This document shows positions 6,953-15,370 of a stretch of DNA of 23,418 nucleotides, in pieces. The stretch spans positions 1 through 23,418 of the forward strand of contig CALGNM010000300.1 in assembly GCA_937958665.1 (NCBI GenBank). Direction: 5' to 3'. This stretch comes from an uncultured bacterium (lineage in GTDB: Bacteria; Edwardsbacteria; AC1; EtOH8). The notes beneath the pieces were generated by a model. That model made no database searches. It was not told the DNA's origin and saw only the letters and a list, made by a program, of their open reading frames with translations. How positions within the stretch are numbered: position 1 is the stretch's first letter; each line of letters opens with the position of its first letter. The position numbers and the translations under genes are program-made.

Positions 6953-8446
6953 ATGAAGGAATATTTCAAGGGGTTGTTCATCTTCGAGATGGCCAACAAC
7001 CATCAGGGCAGCGTGGAGCACGGCCTTAAGATCGTCGCCGAGATGGGAGCCATAGCCCGTAAGTACGGAATCCGGGCCGGGGTCAAGCTGCAGTACCGGG
7101 ATCTGGACAGCTTCATCCATAAGGACCATACCAGCTCGGGCCAGAGCAAGCACATCAAGCGATTTTTGGAGACCAGGCTGACCGGGAAGCAGTTCCATCA
7201 ACTGGTGCAGTCCATCAAGGAGCAGGGGATGGAGGCCATCTGCACGCCGTTCGACGAGCCCTCGGTGGCCCAGCTGGTGGAGCACGGTATCACCATCATC
7301 AAGGTTGCCAGCTGCAGCGCCAACGACTGGCCTTTGCTGGAAGAGATATGCCGGACCGGCAAACCGGTGATAGCCTCCACCGGCGGCCTGACCCTGCCGC
7401 AGATAGACAAGATAGCCAGTTTCTGCGGGCACCGGCAAACGAATTTCGCCCTGCTGCACTGCGTAGGGATCTATCCGGCCGGCAACCAGAGCATCAATGC
7501 CGGGTTCATCGATAAGCTGCGCAAGAGATATCCCGGCACCGCCATCGGGTATTCCGGCCATGAGGCCCCGGACAACCTGGATGTGGTGAAGATCGCTGTG
7601 GCCAAGGGTGCCCAGATCCTGGAACGACATGTGGGGGTGGAGACAGATAACATAAAACTTAACGCCTATTCCATGAATCCGGCCCAGACCGGCAAGTGGG
7701 TGGAGGCCGCCCTGTTGGCCCAAACCGTATGCGGCCCGGCCGAGGATAAGCAGGTCACCCGGGAGGAGCTGGATTCCTTAAGATCACTGATGAGAGGCGC
7801 CTTTGCCGCCGGCCATGTCAAAAAGGGGGAGGCCTTGTCCCGGGATAAGGTATATTTTGCCATACCCTGCCTGGAGGGGCAGACCACCGCCTTTGAATAC
7901 CACCAATCGATGACGGCCACTAAAGATTATCAGCCCGACCAGCCAATAGAGGAGATACGCGGTGAACGAAGCAAGATTGACCTGGTCCGCAGCGTGGTCC
8001 ACGAGGTGAAGGGCATGCTCAATGAGGCCAACATAGTGCCTGGCAGCGACGTCTTGATAGAGATGTCGCATCACTACGGGATCGAACGAATCAGGGAATA
8101 CGGGGCGGTGATCGTGGACATCGTCAACCGGATGTACTGCAAGAAGCTGTTGATAGTCCTTCCCGGGCAGAAACACCCCTCCCACCATCATAAGACCAAG
8201 GAAGAGACCTTTCACCTGCTGTCGGGCGATATCGAGATAAATCTGGGGGACACCCAGACAGTGAAGATGGTGCCAGGGGACACCCTGCTGGTTGAACCGG
8301 GCACCAGACACAGTTTTTCCTCCCAAAGAGGTGCCATCGTCGAGGAGATTTCCACCACCCATATCAAAGGCGATTCTTACTACGATGATGATGAGATCAA
8401 TAAAAAGGACCTGCTGGAGAGAAAAACCGTGGTGGAGAATTGGTAA
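6953..8446 (+). CDS. NeuB-type ulosonate synthase fused to a C-terminal cupin domain
   Basis: A 497-residue protein. Residues 7-265 are the TIM barrel of the NeuB family, which condenses phosphoenolpyruvate with an aldose to give a 2-keto-3-deoxy sugar acid. Supporting motifs are FEMANNHQGS (11-20), CTPFD (97-101), KVAS (117-120), STGG (142-145) and two likely metal histidines, H203 in GYSGHE and H226 in LERHVGV. Residues 283-335 (GAFAAGHVKKGEALSRDKVYF) resemble a degenerate SAF/antifreeze-like domain. Residues 365-497 form a cupin: H411-H413 and E417/E418 (motif 1), then PGDTLLVEPGTRHSF (441-455, H453 in motif 2). Standard NeuB proteins are about 340-350 residues and lack the cupin, which could isomerise or epimerise the sugar (its GDSYYDD ending recalls lyxose isomerase-type cupins). 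The start has a strong GGGGG site five bases upstream. The sugar is unknown; NeuB, LegI and PseI labels are all possible. Confidence 0.85.
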   Translation: MKEYFKGLFIFEMANNHQGSVEHGLKIVAEMGAIARKYGIRAGVKLQYRDLDSFIHKDHTSSGQSKHIKRFLETRLTGKQFHQLVQSIKEQGMEAICTPFDEPSVAQLVEHGITIIKVASCSANDWPLLEEICRTGKPVIASTGGLTLPQIDKIASFCGHRQTNFALLHCVGIYPAGNQSINAGFIDKLRKRYPGTAIGYSGHEAPDNLDVVKIAVAKGAQILERHVGVETDNIKLNAYSMNPAQTGKWVEAALLAQTVCGPAEDKQVTREELDSLRSLMRGAFAAGHVKKGEALSRDKVYFAIPCLEGQTTAFEYHQSMTATKDYQPDQPIEEIRGERSKIDLVRSVVHEVKGMLNEANIVPGSDVLIEMSHHYGIERIREYGAVIVDIVNRMYCKKLLIVLPGQKHPSHHHKTKEETFHLLSGDIEINLGDTQTVKMVPGDTLLVEPGTRHSFSSQRGAIVEEISTTHIKGDSYYDDDEINKKDLLERKTVVENW

Positions 8447-8450
8447 CAGA

Positions 8451-9341
8451 ATGAAAAGCATTTTAAGCTGTGCCCTGTGCGGAAGCAGAAAGATAACCTC
8501 AGTCTATAACGGGGCCATCCGGTCCGGGAGTTGGGGGAATGTTACATCCAGCAGATACCAGGTTTTTACTTGTTCACACTGCGGGGTAAGCTTTTTAAAT
8601 CCTTTCCCCATAATCAACTATGCCGAAAAGAGCTATCGGCTGGATTACAATGGATCGGCGGGAATCAAAACATATAATCGTTTGCATGATAAAGAACAGA
8701 GTTGGTATCTTGACTTGTTAAAAAACCTTGACCTTAGCGGCAAAACTGTCTGCGATATCGGTTGTGGGGGTGGGTCATTCCTGAAATACATCAATGGTTT
8801 GGCCGGGAGGACTATCGCCATCGAGCCATTTATAGGATATCACCGGACTTTGAGAAGCGGGGGGCATTCTGTTTTCAGCGGGATTGACGCCTTGATGGCG
8901 GTTGAAGGAAAATCGCAAATCGACCTGACAACCAGTTTCCACGTGATAGAACATGTAGTGGAACCGGTTGCGTTTTTAAAAAGCATCCGGGAGGTATTAA
9001 AACCCGGCGGAAAGTTGATTTTGGCAACGCCCAATGCCGATGATATTCTCATGAAGATGGGATTCGGCCCATACCAAAAATTCAACTACCGAACGGCTCA
9101 TCCTTGGTACTTCAATCAAAGGTCCCTGGGGTATATTGCCCGAAAAGCGGGATTTAAAAAGGCCCGCTTTGGCTTCAGGCAGAACTTCGATATTTCGAAC
9201 TTCGCCTTATGGCTGAGGGATGGGAGACCCACGGGAAACAGCGGGACTAATCTGTTTGACAAAGAGATAAACCAGGCTTGGAAGCTTTATCTGGAAAAAA
9301 ACGGGATGGCAGATACCATAATAGTATTTTTAACGAAATAA
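8451..9341 (+). CDS. SAM-dependent methyltransferase with N-terminal zinc-ribbon motif
   Basis: A 296-residue class I methyltransferase. I take the ATG at 8451, four bases after the NeuB-cupin stop; a longer in-frame extension would run back into that gene. Two CxxC pairs (C7/C10 in CALCGS and C41/C44 in CSHCG) suggest a small zinc-binding domain, as in the sugar C-methyltransferase and Methyltransf_13-like groups. The SAM-binding core shows motif I VCDIGCGGGSFLKY (100-113), an acidic residue after AIE (123-125), SFHVIEHV (162-169) and LKPGGKLILATPN (183-195). It presumably methylates a sugar or glycan in this pathway. Base composition is visibly more AT-rich than the gene before it, as is common for exchangeable glycan genes. 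The exact acceptor is unknown. Confidence 0.85.
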   Translation: MKSILSCALCGSRKITSVYNGAIRSGSWGNVTSSRYQVFTCSHCGVSFLNPFPIINYAEKSYRLDYNGSAGIKTYNRLHDKEQSWYLDLLKNLDLSGKTVCDIGCGGGSFLKYINGLAGRTIAIEPFIGYHRTLRSGGHSVFSGIDALMAVEGKSQIDLTTSFHVIEHVVEPVAFLKSIREVLKPGGKLILATPNADDILMKMGFGPYQKFNYRTAHPWYFNQRSLGYIARKAGFKKARFGFRQNFDISNFALWLRDGRPTGNSGTNLFDKEINQAWKLYLEKNGMADTIIVFLTK

Positions 9342-9347
9342 CCTGAT

Positions 9348-10943
9348 ATGTTGCAGCGCTTACTTTCAAGATTATACTGGGATTCTGCATGCAATGTTTC
9401 TGATATTCAAGCCTATATTTTGGCGGGCATGGGACTGGAGCCTTTTTTTATTAGGACAGCTTATTCGGCCCTGAAACAATGGCAGAAGAATATCAGACGA
9501 GAAAGGCCAGCCAAAGGGAAAACGATTGGAATAGTCGCCTTTCGCAACCATACCTGGGCGGAATGGGCGGTTTATGCGGCCTATTATATTTATAATATGG
9601 GTTACCGGCCGGTGGTGATATACAGTGATAAGGAGATCAGGGCGCTTTACCCCAAGAAACGGCAGCTGGAAAAGGCCGGCCTGGATTTCTGGGATAATTT
9701 CCTGGCTGATGGGCGTATCGAAAAAGTGAACCTTGATGATTACGCCCCGGTCAACCAGAAAGAGAGAGAATCCTACCTTGCCTTCGCCCGGGACCAGGCC
9801 CACACTATGGCCGCCTATAATCTCCGGGTGGAGGAGTACGAGGCCCATGTGATGGTTGAGGAATACCAGCGGGAATACCAGACCGCCTGCGACATCCTGG
9901 CCGATACGGCGGAGTCGGCCGAGAAAATGCTTTCGCATATCAAGATGGACCGGTTGATCTGCCCTTCAGGGCTGATCGGACGCTCGGCAGCCTACCTGGA
10001 GGCGGCCAGGCGCAAAAAAATAATGTCGGTCTTTGTCGAAGGCTGGGCCATGCGTCCCGGACATATGATCTGGGCCTATAACCGCCCGGCTCTGATCTAC
10101 GACATCAAGGGCTGGATGGAGGCTTTGGGGGAATGGAGTCAGCAGAAGGAGGATGATTCCACCATATTCAGGAACTTTCAGGAGCGCCTCTCGCTGGACC
10201 GCGACGACGAATGGCTGGAGGATTTTCATCCGGTGCAAAGAAGCACCAAACACGATAACTTTGGCGGGAAATTGAATGAATTCTTGGCCCGGTCCGGCCC
10301 GTTATTCCTATGCGGCACCAACGTGGTGGGGGACAGTTCGACCCTGAGGCGGGCGGTGGCATTCAAGAACCAGAAGGAGTGGTTGGAAAAACTGACTGCC
10401 TACTTTAAGGCCCACCCGGACCTGCGCCTTATCATCAGGGCCCATCCTGACGAGGTGTGGCAGAGGGCCAGGGTCAAGATAGGGGATTATGCCGAGGGCC
10501 TGGCCAGGGGAATAGAGAACATCCATGTGGTGAATGGAAGCGAGGACACCAACACCTATTCTTTGGTGGAGAGGGCCGATATCGGCCTGGCCTGGCTCAG
10601 CAACATCGGGATAGACATGATAATCAGGGGCAAACCGGTGATTATGGCGGCTTCTCCCAAATATGACGATCTGGGCATAGTGGACGTCCCTAAGACCCAA
10701 GAGGAATATTTTAAAAGGATCGAACAGGTTTTAGCCAGGCCGGCACCTCCTTCCACTGAGGTGATTAACCGGGCCAAATACTACCAACGGATAGTCTTCA
10801 AGGAGATGTCAATCAAGGCTGTGGGCCGCAACTATCTTTCCTGGGAGATGCGGCTTGACCGGAATCCAGCTTTCAACCAACGCGAAAAATTTTACCGGAT
10901 TCTGGTCGGCGAATTGGATGAGAAGGGCCGCAAGACGGTTTAA
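9348..10943 (+). CDS. Capsule polysaccharide biosynthesis protein, KpsS/KpsC-like (putative glycosyltransferase)
   Basis: A 531-residue soluble protein. The N-terminal half has a Rossmann-like start (KTIGIVAFRNHTWAEWAVY, about 58-76) and a region ending in VFVEGWAMRPGHMIWAYNRP (about 227-246). The C-terminal half shows LRLIIRAHPDEVW (around 360-372) and SLVERADIGLAWLSNIGIDMIIRGKPVIM (around 404-432). The pattern of a histidine-proline motif followed by a 'S-x-x-G-x-x-x-x-x-x-GKPVI' segment is that of Capsule_synth/KpsS-KpsC proteins, which are beta-Kdo transferases using CMP-Kdo. That fits the upstream genes for a CMP-activated sugar acid, so a ulosonyl-transferase role is attractive but inferred. 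Overlap with the next gene is TAATG. An unrelated GT-B family remains possible. Confidence 0.55.
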   Translation: MLQRLLSRLYWDSACNVSDIQAYILAGMGLEPFFIRTAYSALKQWQKNIRRERPAKGKTIGIVAFRNHTWAEWAVYAAYYIYNMGYRPVVIYSDKEIRALYPKKRQLEKAGLDFWDNFLADGRIEKVNLDDYAPVNQKERESYLAFARDQAHTMAAYNLRVEEYEAHVMVEEYQREYQTACDILADTAESAEKMLSHIKMDRLICPSGLIGRSAAYLEAARRKKIMSVFVEGWAMRPGHMIWAYNRPALIYDIKGWMEALGEWSQQKEDDSTIFRNFQERLSLDRDDEWLEDFHPVQRSTKHDNFGGKLNEFLARSGPLFLCGTNVVGDSSTLRRAVAFKNQKEWLEKLTAYFKAHPDLRLIIRAHPDEVWQRARVKIGDYAEGLARGIENIHVVNGSEDTNTYSLVERADIGLAWLSNIGIDMIIRGKPVIMAASPKYDDLGIVDVPKTQEEYFKRIEQVLARPAPPSTEVINRAKYYQRIVFKEMSIKAVGRNYLSWEMRLDRNPAFNQREKFYRILVGELDEKGRKTV

Positions 10944-12217
10944 TGCCGGCGGATATTGGTTTGAAAAAATTATTCATCAAATACAAGAACATATCCCTTT
11001 TTACCACTTCTGCGGTCATCCTTAACATCTCCAGCCTGATCAGCGGCTTTCTGGTCTATCGCTGGATAGATCCATATTATATCGGCGTCTGGCAGACCAT
11101 GATGCTGATCCAGACCTACAGCGCATTCCTGCGGCTGGGGGTGATCAACGGGATGAACCGGGAGCTGCCGTTTTGCCTGGGAAAGGGCGATACCGGGCAG
11201 GCCCGCAAATACGCCGAGACCGCCCAGTATTTCAGCCTGGCCAATATCGCAATATTCACCGCCCTGGCCCTGCCGGCATTGTTATTCGTCAAAATGAGGC
11301 CGGACTGGTATTTTCCCCTGATCAGCATCGTCATCGTCATCTGCCTGAACTTCTATAATGCCTATCTGACCGGGACCTTCCGGGCCAATGCCGACTTTGA
11401 AAAGCTGTCGCATGTCCAGCTCATCGATTCCGGCCTTAGGATCATCAGCCTGGCCCTGGTTTACTTTTACGGGTTCAACGGATACTGCCTGATGCAGATC
11501 CTGCTGGCCGCAGCCATTACCCTAATAACCCATTTATGGCGGCCGATAAGGGTCAAGCCGGCGCTGGATATGTTGGTATTCAAGGCGTTGCTAAAGACCG
11601 GGCTGCCGATCTTTGCCGGGTCGTATCTTTTCAATTTTTTCAACACTCTGCCCCGGCTGGTGCTTATACAAGCCGGATCGGTGGAAATGCTGGGGCTGTA
11701 TGCCCCGGTGCTGACCCTGATCGGCGCCATGGGCATAGTTCCGGATTCCATCGGAACATATCTGTATCCCAAGCTGTCATTCCAGCTGGGCACGGACAAT
11801 GACCCCAAACGCCTCTGGAGCCAGTCGCTGAAGTCGCATCTGGCTTTATTGGCCATAGGGATCCCCTTGGCGGTGGCGGGGTATTTCGCCATACCATATA
11901 TCATCGATAATTTTTTGCCAAAATACATAAGAACCAAGGATGTAATAAACCTGGGCCTAGCAGCCGGGGTGTTCTTCAGCTTCAAATTCGGCTACACCAT
12001 ATTGACCACCCTAAAATCATGGGCCTATATGTCGGTCTATATCATTTCATTCGGATTGCTGCAGTATTTTATTCCGATGATAATGCTTAGATACTACGAA
12101 CCTTTGAAGGCCGTGGTCTTGGGGCAGATGGTTTCCTTCATGGCAATGTATGCGGCTTCTTTGATCGTTACATGCCTGGCCACCCACCACCCTCAATCTA
12201 AGCTTGTGGCACAATGA
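10943..12217 (+). CDS. O-antigen/polysaccharide flippase (Wzx-like)
   Basis: A 424-residue integral membrane protein with about 12 hydrophobic segments. After a short basic N-terminus comes SLFTTSAVILNISSLISGFLVYRWIDPYYIGVW, the typical first helix pair of Wzx/RfbX transporters, with the GVW-QT turn seen in this group. Later segments include GLPIFAGSYLFNFFNTLPRLVLI and the final VLGQMVSFMAMYAASLIV. It should flip the undecaprenyl-diphosphate-linked repeat unit from the cytoplasmic to the periplasmic face of the inner membrane, ahead of the Wzy-like polymerase encoded two genes downstream. Start and stop are fixed by one-base (TAATG) and four-base (ATGA) overlaps with its neighbours. It is only distantly similar to the flippase at 1346, so the two are not a recent duplication. 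Confidence 0.87.
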   Translation: MPADIGLKKLFIKYKNISLFTTSAVILNISSLISGFLVYRWIDPYYIGVWQTMMLIQTYSAFLRLGVINGMNRELPFCLGKGDTGQARKYAETAQYFSLANIAIFTALALPALLFVKMRPDWYFPLISIVIVICLNFYNAYLTGTFRANADFEKLSHVQLIDSGLRIISLALVYFYGFNGYCLMQILLAAAITLITHLWRPIRVKPALDMLVFKALLKTGLPIFAGSYLFNFFNTLPRLVLIQAGSVEMLGLYAPVLTLIGAMGIVPDSIGTYLYPKLSFQLGTDNDPKRLWSQSLKSHLALLAIGIPLAVAGYFAIPYIIDNFLPKYIRTKDVINLGLAAGVFFSFKFGYTILTTLKSWAYMSVYIISFGLLQYFIPMIMLRYYEPLKAVVLGQMVSFMAMYAASLIVTCLATHHPQSKLVAQ

Positions 12218-12852
12218 GATCATTGACCCAGATAAAAAAGGATCTGCCAGGCTTTCTCATGAATCATCTGGATTACCGGTGGATACATTTAAAAATGCGG
12301 CTGAACAGCCTTTTGGTAAGGCTGGTTCTGTCGATGAGAGGGATTAGCCTGGGCCGGGGTTGCAGCTTCTACGGCTGGGCCCATTTCAGGAGGCACTTTT
12401 TCAGTACCAGCGAGATCGGCGACAATTGCCGGTTCCGGTCCGATTACCTGTCCAATTTGGTGGGGATAAACCGCCGTTGCCTGATATCTACCCATCGAGA
12501 GGGCGCGTCAATAAAGATCGGCAATAATTGCGGATTCAGCGGAACGGTGATCGGCTGCGCCGAATCGATCACCATTGGGGACAATGTATTATGCGGGGGC
12601 AACACCTTCATTACCGACTTCGATTGGCATCCCATAAAACGTCAGAATCAGGCAGATCAGGCGGCAGATTCGGCGCCGGTGGTGATAGAGGACAACGTCT
12701 GGCTGGGGCTTAATGTGGTGGTCTTGAAAGGGGTGACCATCGGACGAAACAGCGTGATAGGGGCCAACAGCCTGGTGACCAGGTCCATTCCGGCAAATGT
12801 TGTGGCGGGAGGCAACCCCTGCCGGGCATTGCGCCAATTGGATGCAAACTAA
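12214..12852 (+). CDS. Hexapeptide-repeat acyltransferase (WbbJ/maltose O-acetyltransferase-like)
   Basis: A 212-residue protein with a left-handed beta-helix. Hexapeptide units run from about residue 67 (SEIGDNCRF) through IKIGNNCGF, ITIGDNVLC, VVIEDNVWLGLNVVVLKGVTIGRNSVIGANSLV, closed by the capping IPANVVAGGNPCRAL (192-206). TDFDWHP (134-140) supplies the histidine usual for the active site of this acetyltransferase group, placed in an extended loop. It should transfer an acetyl group from acetyl-CoA to a sugar hydroxyl or amine of the repeat unit. The N-terminal 60 residues are basic and amphipathic rather than a clear membrane anchor. It overlaps the flippase (ATGA) and the polymerase (TAATG), so it belongs to the same transcript. 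The sugar position is unknown. Confidence 0.87.
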   Translation: MRSLTQIKKDLPGFLMNHLDYRWIHLKMRLNSLLVRLVLSMRGISLGRGCSFYGWAHFRRHFFSTSEIGDNCRFRSDYLSNLVGINRRCLISTHREGASIKIGNNCGFSGTVIGCAESITIGDNVLCGGNTFITDFDWHPIKRQNQADQAADSAPVVIEDNVWLGLNVVVLKGVTIGRNSVIGANSLVTRSIPANVVAGGNPCRALRQLDAN

Positions 12853-14168
12853 TGAACCAATCAAATGATACGAGAGAACGCTGGGTATTTTTGTTTTTGG
12901 CGTTGTTCTTTATTATTTACGCGTTATTTCACACCACAGCATATTTTGAAGAATTGTCCCTGCCTGTCCCGATAAAACTCAGCATGACAACCATAGGCTT
13001 ATGTTTTTTTTGTTTTGCCGTCTATTTAAGCTTAATGATAGGGAAAGAGGAATCAGGAGGCCCTTTCCCGTTAGAATCGCAGAAGTGGATAGTTCTGTTT
13101 GTTCTTTCCATTTTGTTGATGTCGGCAGTGGGATTGTATCTGAACAATCCCATCGGTTTATTTTATATGGATTTTGAAGGTGTTATGATACTTTTCGGCT
13201 CCTTACTGCTCGGGGCCAGACGCAAAAACTGGGAATATATCGACAAATTGATATTATTGCTCTTGGCCTATGGCTTGATCCTAAACATTGCTTCATTGCC
13301 CATGATCAAATCCGTTCTTCGGGAGGATACCGAAGGGTCAGTGACCAACAAGCTTCAAGTATTGATCTACCCGACGCTGTTTTATATATATTTATTCAAA
13401 TACCGGGCTCGCCGGCTGGACAAGGTAATAATAATGGCTACTTTCGTTCTTTTCATAATCGAACAGATACTGTTTCAAAAAAGGCTGCCCAGTGCCAGGA
13501 TAATATTCACTTTGTTTTTAATGACCTATATACAAAATCTGGCCACCAATCCCAGCTTTTGGAATTATTTGCACACGGTCATAAAAAGAGTTTTGTTAAT
13601 AGGCGTTCCTGTGGCTGTGGCAATATTAATCATAAGCAACATTTTCGGACTAAGGATCGCCGACTCATTTAAGTTGTATAACGAGCGGGTTACCGGTAAA
13701 TACGGATTCGTCCATAATCTGGTCTATGACACTAGGTATTATATCGGGGCGGTGGTGGTGGAAGACCTGATCACCAGCAAGAGCTTCATACTGGGAAAGG
13801 GTTTTGGCGGTTATCTGCTGGATCCCCGGCTCTACTGGACGGTTGATACAGGCGAAGGGCAGTTCAACGGGACAACCCAGATCGAGATCGGCCAGACCTG
13901 GCCGGTCTGGAAGGGCGGCCTTTTGTTCTGGATCGGTATAAATGCCCTGTACATAAGTCTGGCCAAGAGGTTCCGCAAGTATCGTAACAGTCAATTCAGT
14001 CTGGCCTGTTGGGCTTTTGTCTTGACCCAGTTCATATTTTTAATGGGGGAAAATATCTGGACAGGGCCATATCAGTTTTTCATTATTCTCATCGGAGCTT
14101 CGATAGGTCATCTGCTGGGGCGCAATGCTGAACAGGAATTCAACATGGGCGGCAGGCTGATGCTATGA
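12852..14168 (+). CDS. O-antigen polymerase / ligase-like membrane protein (Wzy-like)
   Basis: A 438-residue membrane protein with about 11-12 hydrophobic helices. Between helices near residues 257 and 355 is a large hydrophilic loop (from GLRIADSFKLYNERV to IEIGQTWPVWKGG), containing the LGKGFGGYL stretch that recurs in Wzy/WaaL-type proteins just before the last helices. Wzy enzymes polymerise lipid-linked repeat units in the periplasm and diverge too much for motif-level proof. The call rests on topology, the loop and the context of flippase, chain-length regulator and export protein in the same operon. The first two thirds are noticeably AT-richer than the surroundings. Overlaps with both neighbours (TAATG, ATGA) fix the ends. 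O-antigen ligase is the main alternative. Confidence 0.75.
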   Translation: MNQSNDTRERWVFLFLALFFIIYALFHTTAYFEELSLPVPIKLSMTTIGLCFFCFAVYLSLMIGKEESGGPFPLESQKWIVLFVLSILLMSAVGLYLNNPIGLFYMDFEGVMILFGSLLLGARRKNWEYIDKLILLLLAYGLILNIASLPMIKSVLREDTEGSVTNKLQVLIYPTLFYIYLFKYRARRLDKVIIMATFVLFIIEQILFQKRLPSARIIFTLFLMTYIQNLATNPSFWNYLHTVIKRVLLIGVPVAVAILIISNIFGLRIADSFKLYNERVTGKYGFVHNLVYDTRYYIGAVVVEDLITSKSFILGKGFGGYLLDPRLYWTVDTGEGQFNGTTQIEIGQTWPVWKGGLLFWIGINALYISLAKRFRKYRNSQFSLACWAFVLTQFIFLMGENIWTGPYQFFIILIGASIGHLLGRNAEQEFNMGGRLML

Positions 14169-15370
14169 GGGTGGCCATCATTGTCAATTTCGGCTTTCCC
14201 TGCGGAATGGCCAGCACCAGCCGGGTGCGGCATCTGGCAATGGGGCTCAACGAAGGCGGAGCCGCTGTGGAGATAATCGTGCCCAAGCCCACCGAGCTTG
14301 CCGGTTGCGCCCTGAACCATCAATTATCCGGCCGACAGGATGGAATTGATTACAGATATACTTCTTCCGAAACGATCCTTCCGGAAAACTTTATTCTGCG
14401 ACGCTGGTCAATAATGACCGGGTATATCAGTTGCGCCCGCTATTTGTTCCGGAACCGGAATAGGACCGATGCCGTCATCCTGTACTTAAGGGAGATCAGC
14501 GGATTGGCCTTTTTGGCAACCTGGTGCCGGCTATGGGGCATCCCCGCCATACTGGAGATCTGCGAATGGCCGGTGTCCCATAAAAACAACAGCCTGCGAA
14601 CCAGATTCCAGAACTGGCTGCTGACCACCGGCTCGTTCCATTTTGTCGACGGAGTGATAGCCATATCCTCTTTCCTGGAACAAAGAGTGGCAGACTTTTC
14701 AGCCAAACACAAACTTCGGAGACCATGCCTGGTGGTTCCAATACTGGTCAATTCAGATAATTACCAATGCTCAGGAGCATACAATCCCCGGGGGGACCTC
14801 CTGTTCTGCGGGATACTGGATCAGGTAGACATTGTGCTGTTTCTGTTGAAGGTCGTCAGCCAGCTGAAGGAAAAGGGTTTTTCCAGAAAGCTTATAATTA
14901 CCGGCAAAGCGTTCATAGAACAAAACCTGGAAACAATAAAACAGGAGATAACAAGGCTGGAACTGTCGGACCTGATAGTTCTGACCGGCTATGTCTCCGG
15001 GGAAGAATTGAAGTGGTTGTATTGCACCGCTTCTGTTTTGTTGGCTCCACTGCCGTCGGGTGAAAGGTCCGTCGCCCGCTTTCCCAACAAGATAGGCGAA
15101 TACCTGGCCTCGGGCCGGCCGGTGGTGACCACCGCCATCGGCGACATCCCGAATTATCTGACCGACGGAGAATCGGCCTATCTGGTCCAGCCGGATGATG
15201 TAAAAGGCTTTGCTGCAGCGATCATGCAGGTCATCAACGATACCCAGAAAGCTGAGCGAATAGGCAGCAAGGGGTGTGAAGTCGCTGTCAGGCATTTCGA
15301 TCCCAGGGCCAATGGAGAAAGGATGATCGACCTGATAAAAAAGATCCGGATGAACATGGGGAACCGATGA
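14165..15370 (+). CDS. GT4-type glycosyltransferase
   Basis: A 401-residue GT-B glycosyltransferase. It begins MRVAIIVNFGFPCGMASTSRVRHLAMGL, the GT4 opening with a glycine-containing loop and a conserved arginine helix. The middle has DAVILYLREISGLAF and the IPAILEICEWPVS acceptor-domain segment. The donor domain shows LIVLTGYVSGEELKWLY and FPNKIGEYLASGRPVVTTAIGDIPNYLTDG (from about residue 305); here the second EX7E glutamate is retained (GEYLA) while the first position is not clearly acidic. It most likely adds one sugar of the repeat unit on the cytoplasmic side. Four-base ATGA overlaps link it to the polymerase before and the acyltransferase after. Sugar specificity is unknown. Confidence 0.87.
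   Translation: MRVAIIVNFGFPCGMASTSRVRHLAMGLNEGGAAVEIIVPKPTELAGCALNHQLSGRQDGIDYRYTSSETILPENFILRRWSIMTGYISCARYLFRNRNRTDAVILYLREISGLAFLATWCRLWGIPAILEICEWPVSHKNNSLRTRFQNWLLTTGSFHFVDGVIAISSFLEQRVADFSAKHKLRRPCLVVPILVNSDNYQCSGAYNPRGDLLFCGILDQVDIVLFLLKVVSQLKEKGFSRKLIITGKAFIEQNLETIKQEITRLELSDLIVLTGYVSGEELKWLYCTASVLLAPLPSGERSVARFPNKIGEYLASGRPVVTTAIGDIPNYLTDGESAYLVQPDDVKGFAAAIMQVINDTQKAERIGSKGCEVAVRHFDPRANGERMIDLIKKIRMNMGNR

Noticed and set aside
6875-7723. Minus-strand open frame of 282 codons opposite the NeuB-cupin gene, and a similar one at 7784-8461
   Set aside because: The plus-strand NeuB and cupin motifs are unambiguous and the antisense translation (rich in G, H, L, Q) resembles no protein family.
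6953-7750. KdsA/DAHP-type synthase as identity of the barrel domain
   Set aside because: The FEMANNHQGS, GYSGHE and LERHVGV motifs and the SAF-like remnant match the NeuB family rather than KdsA.
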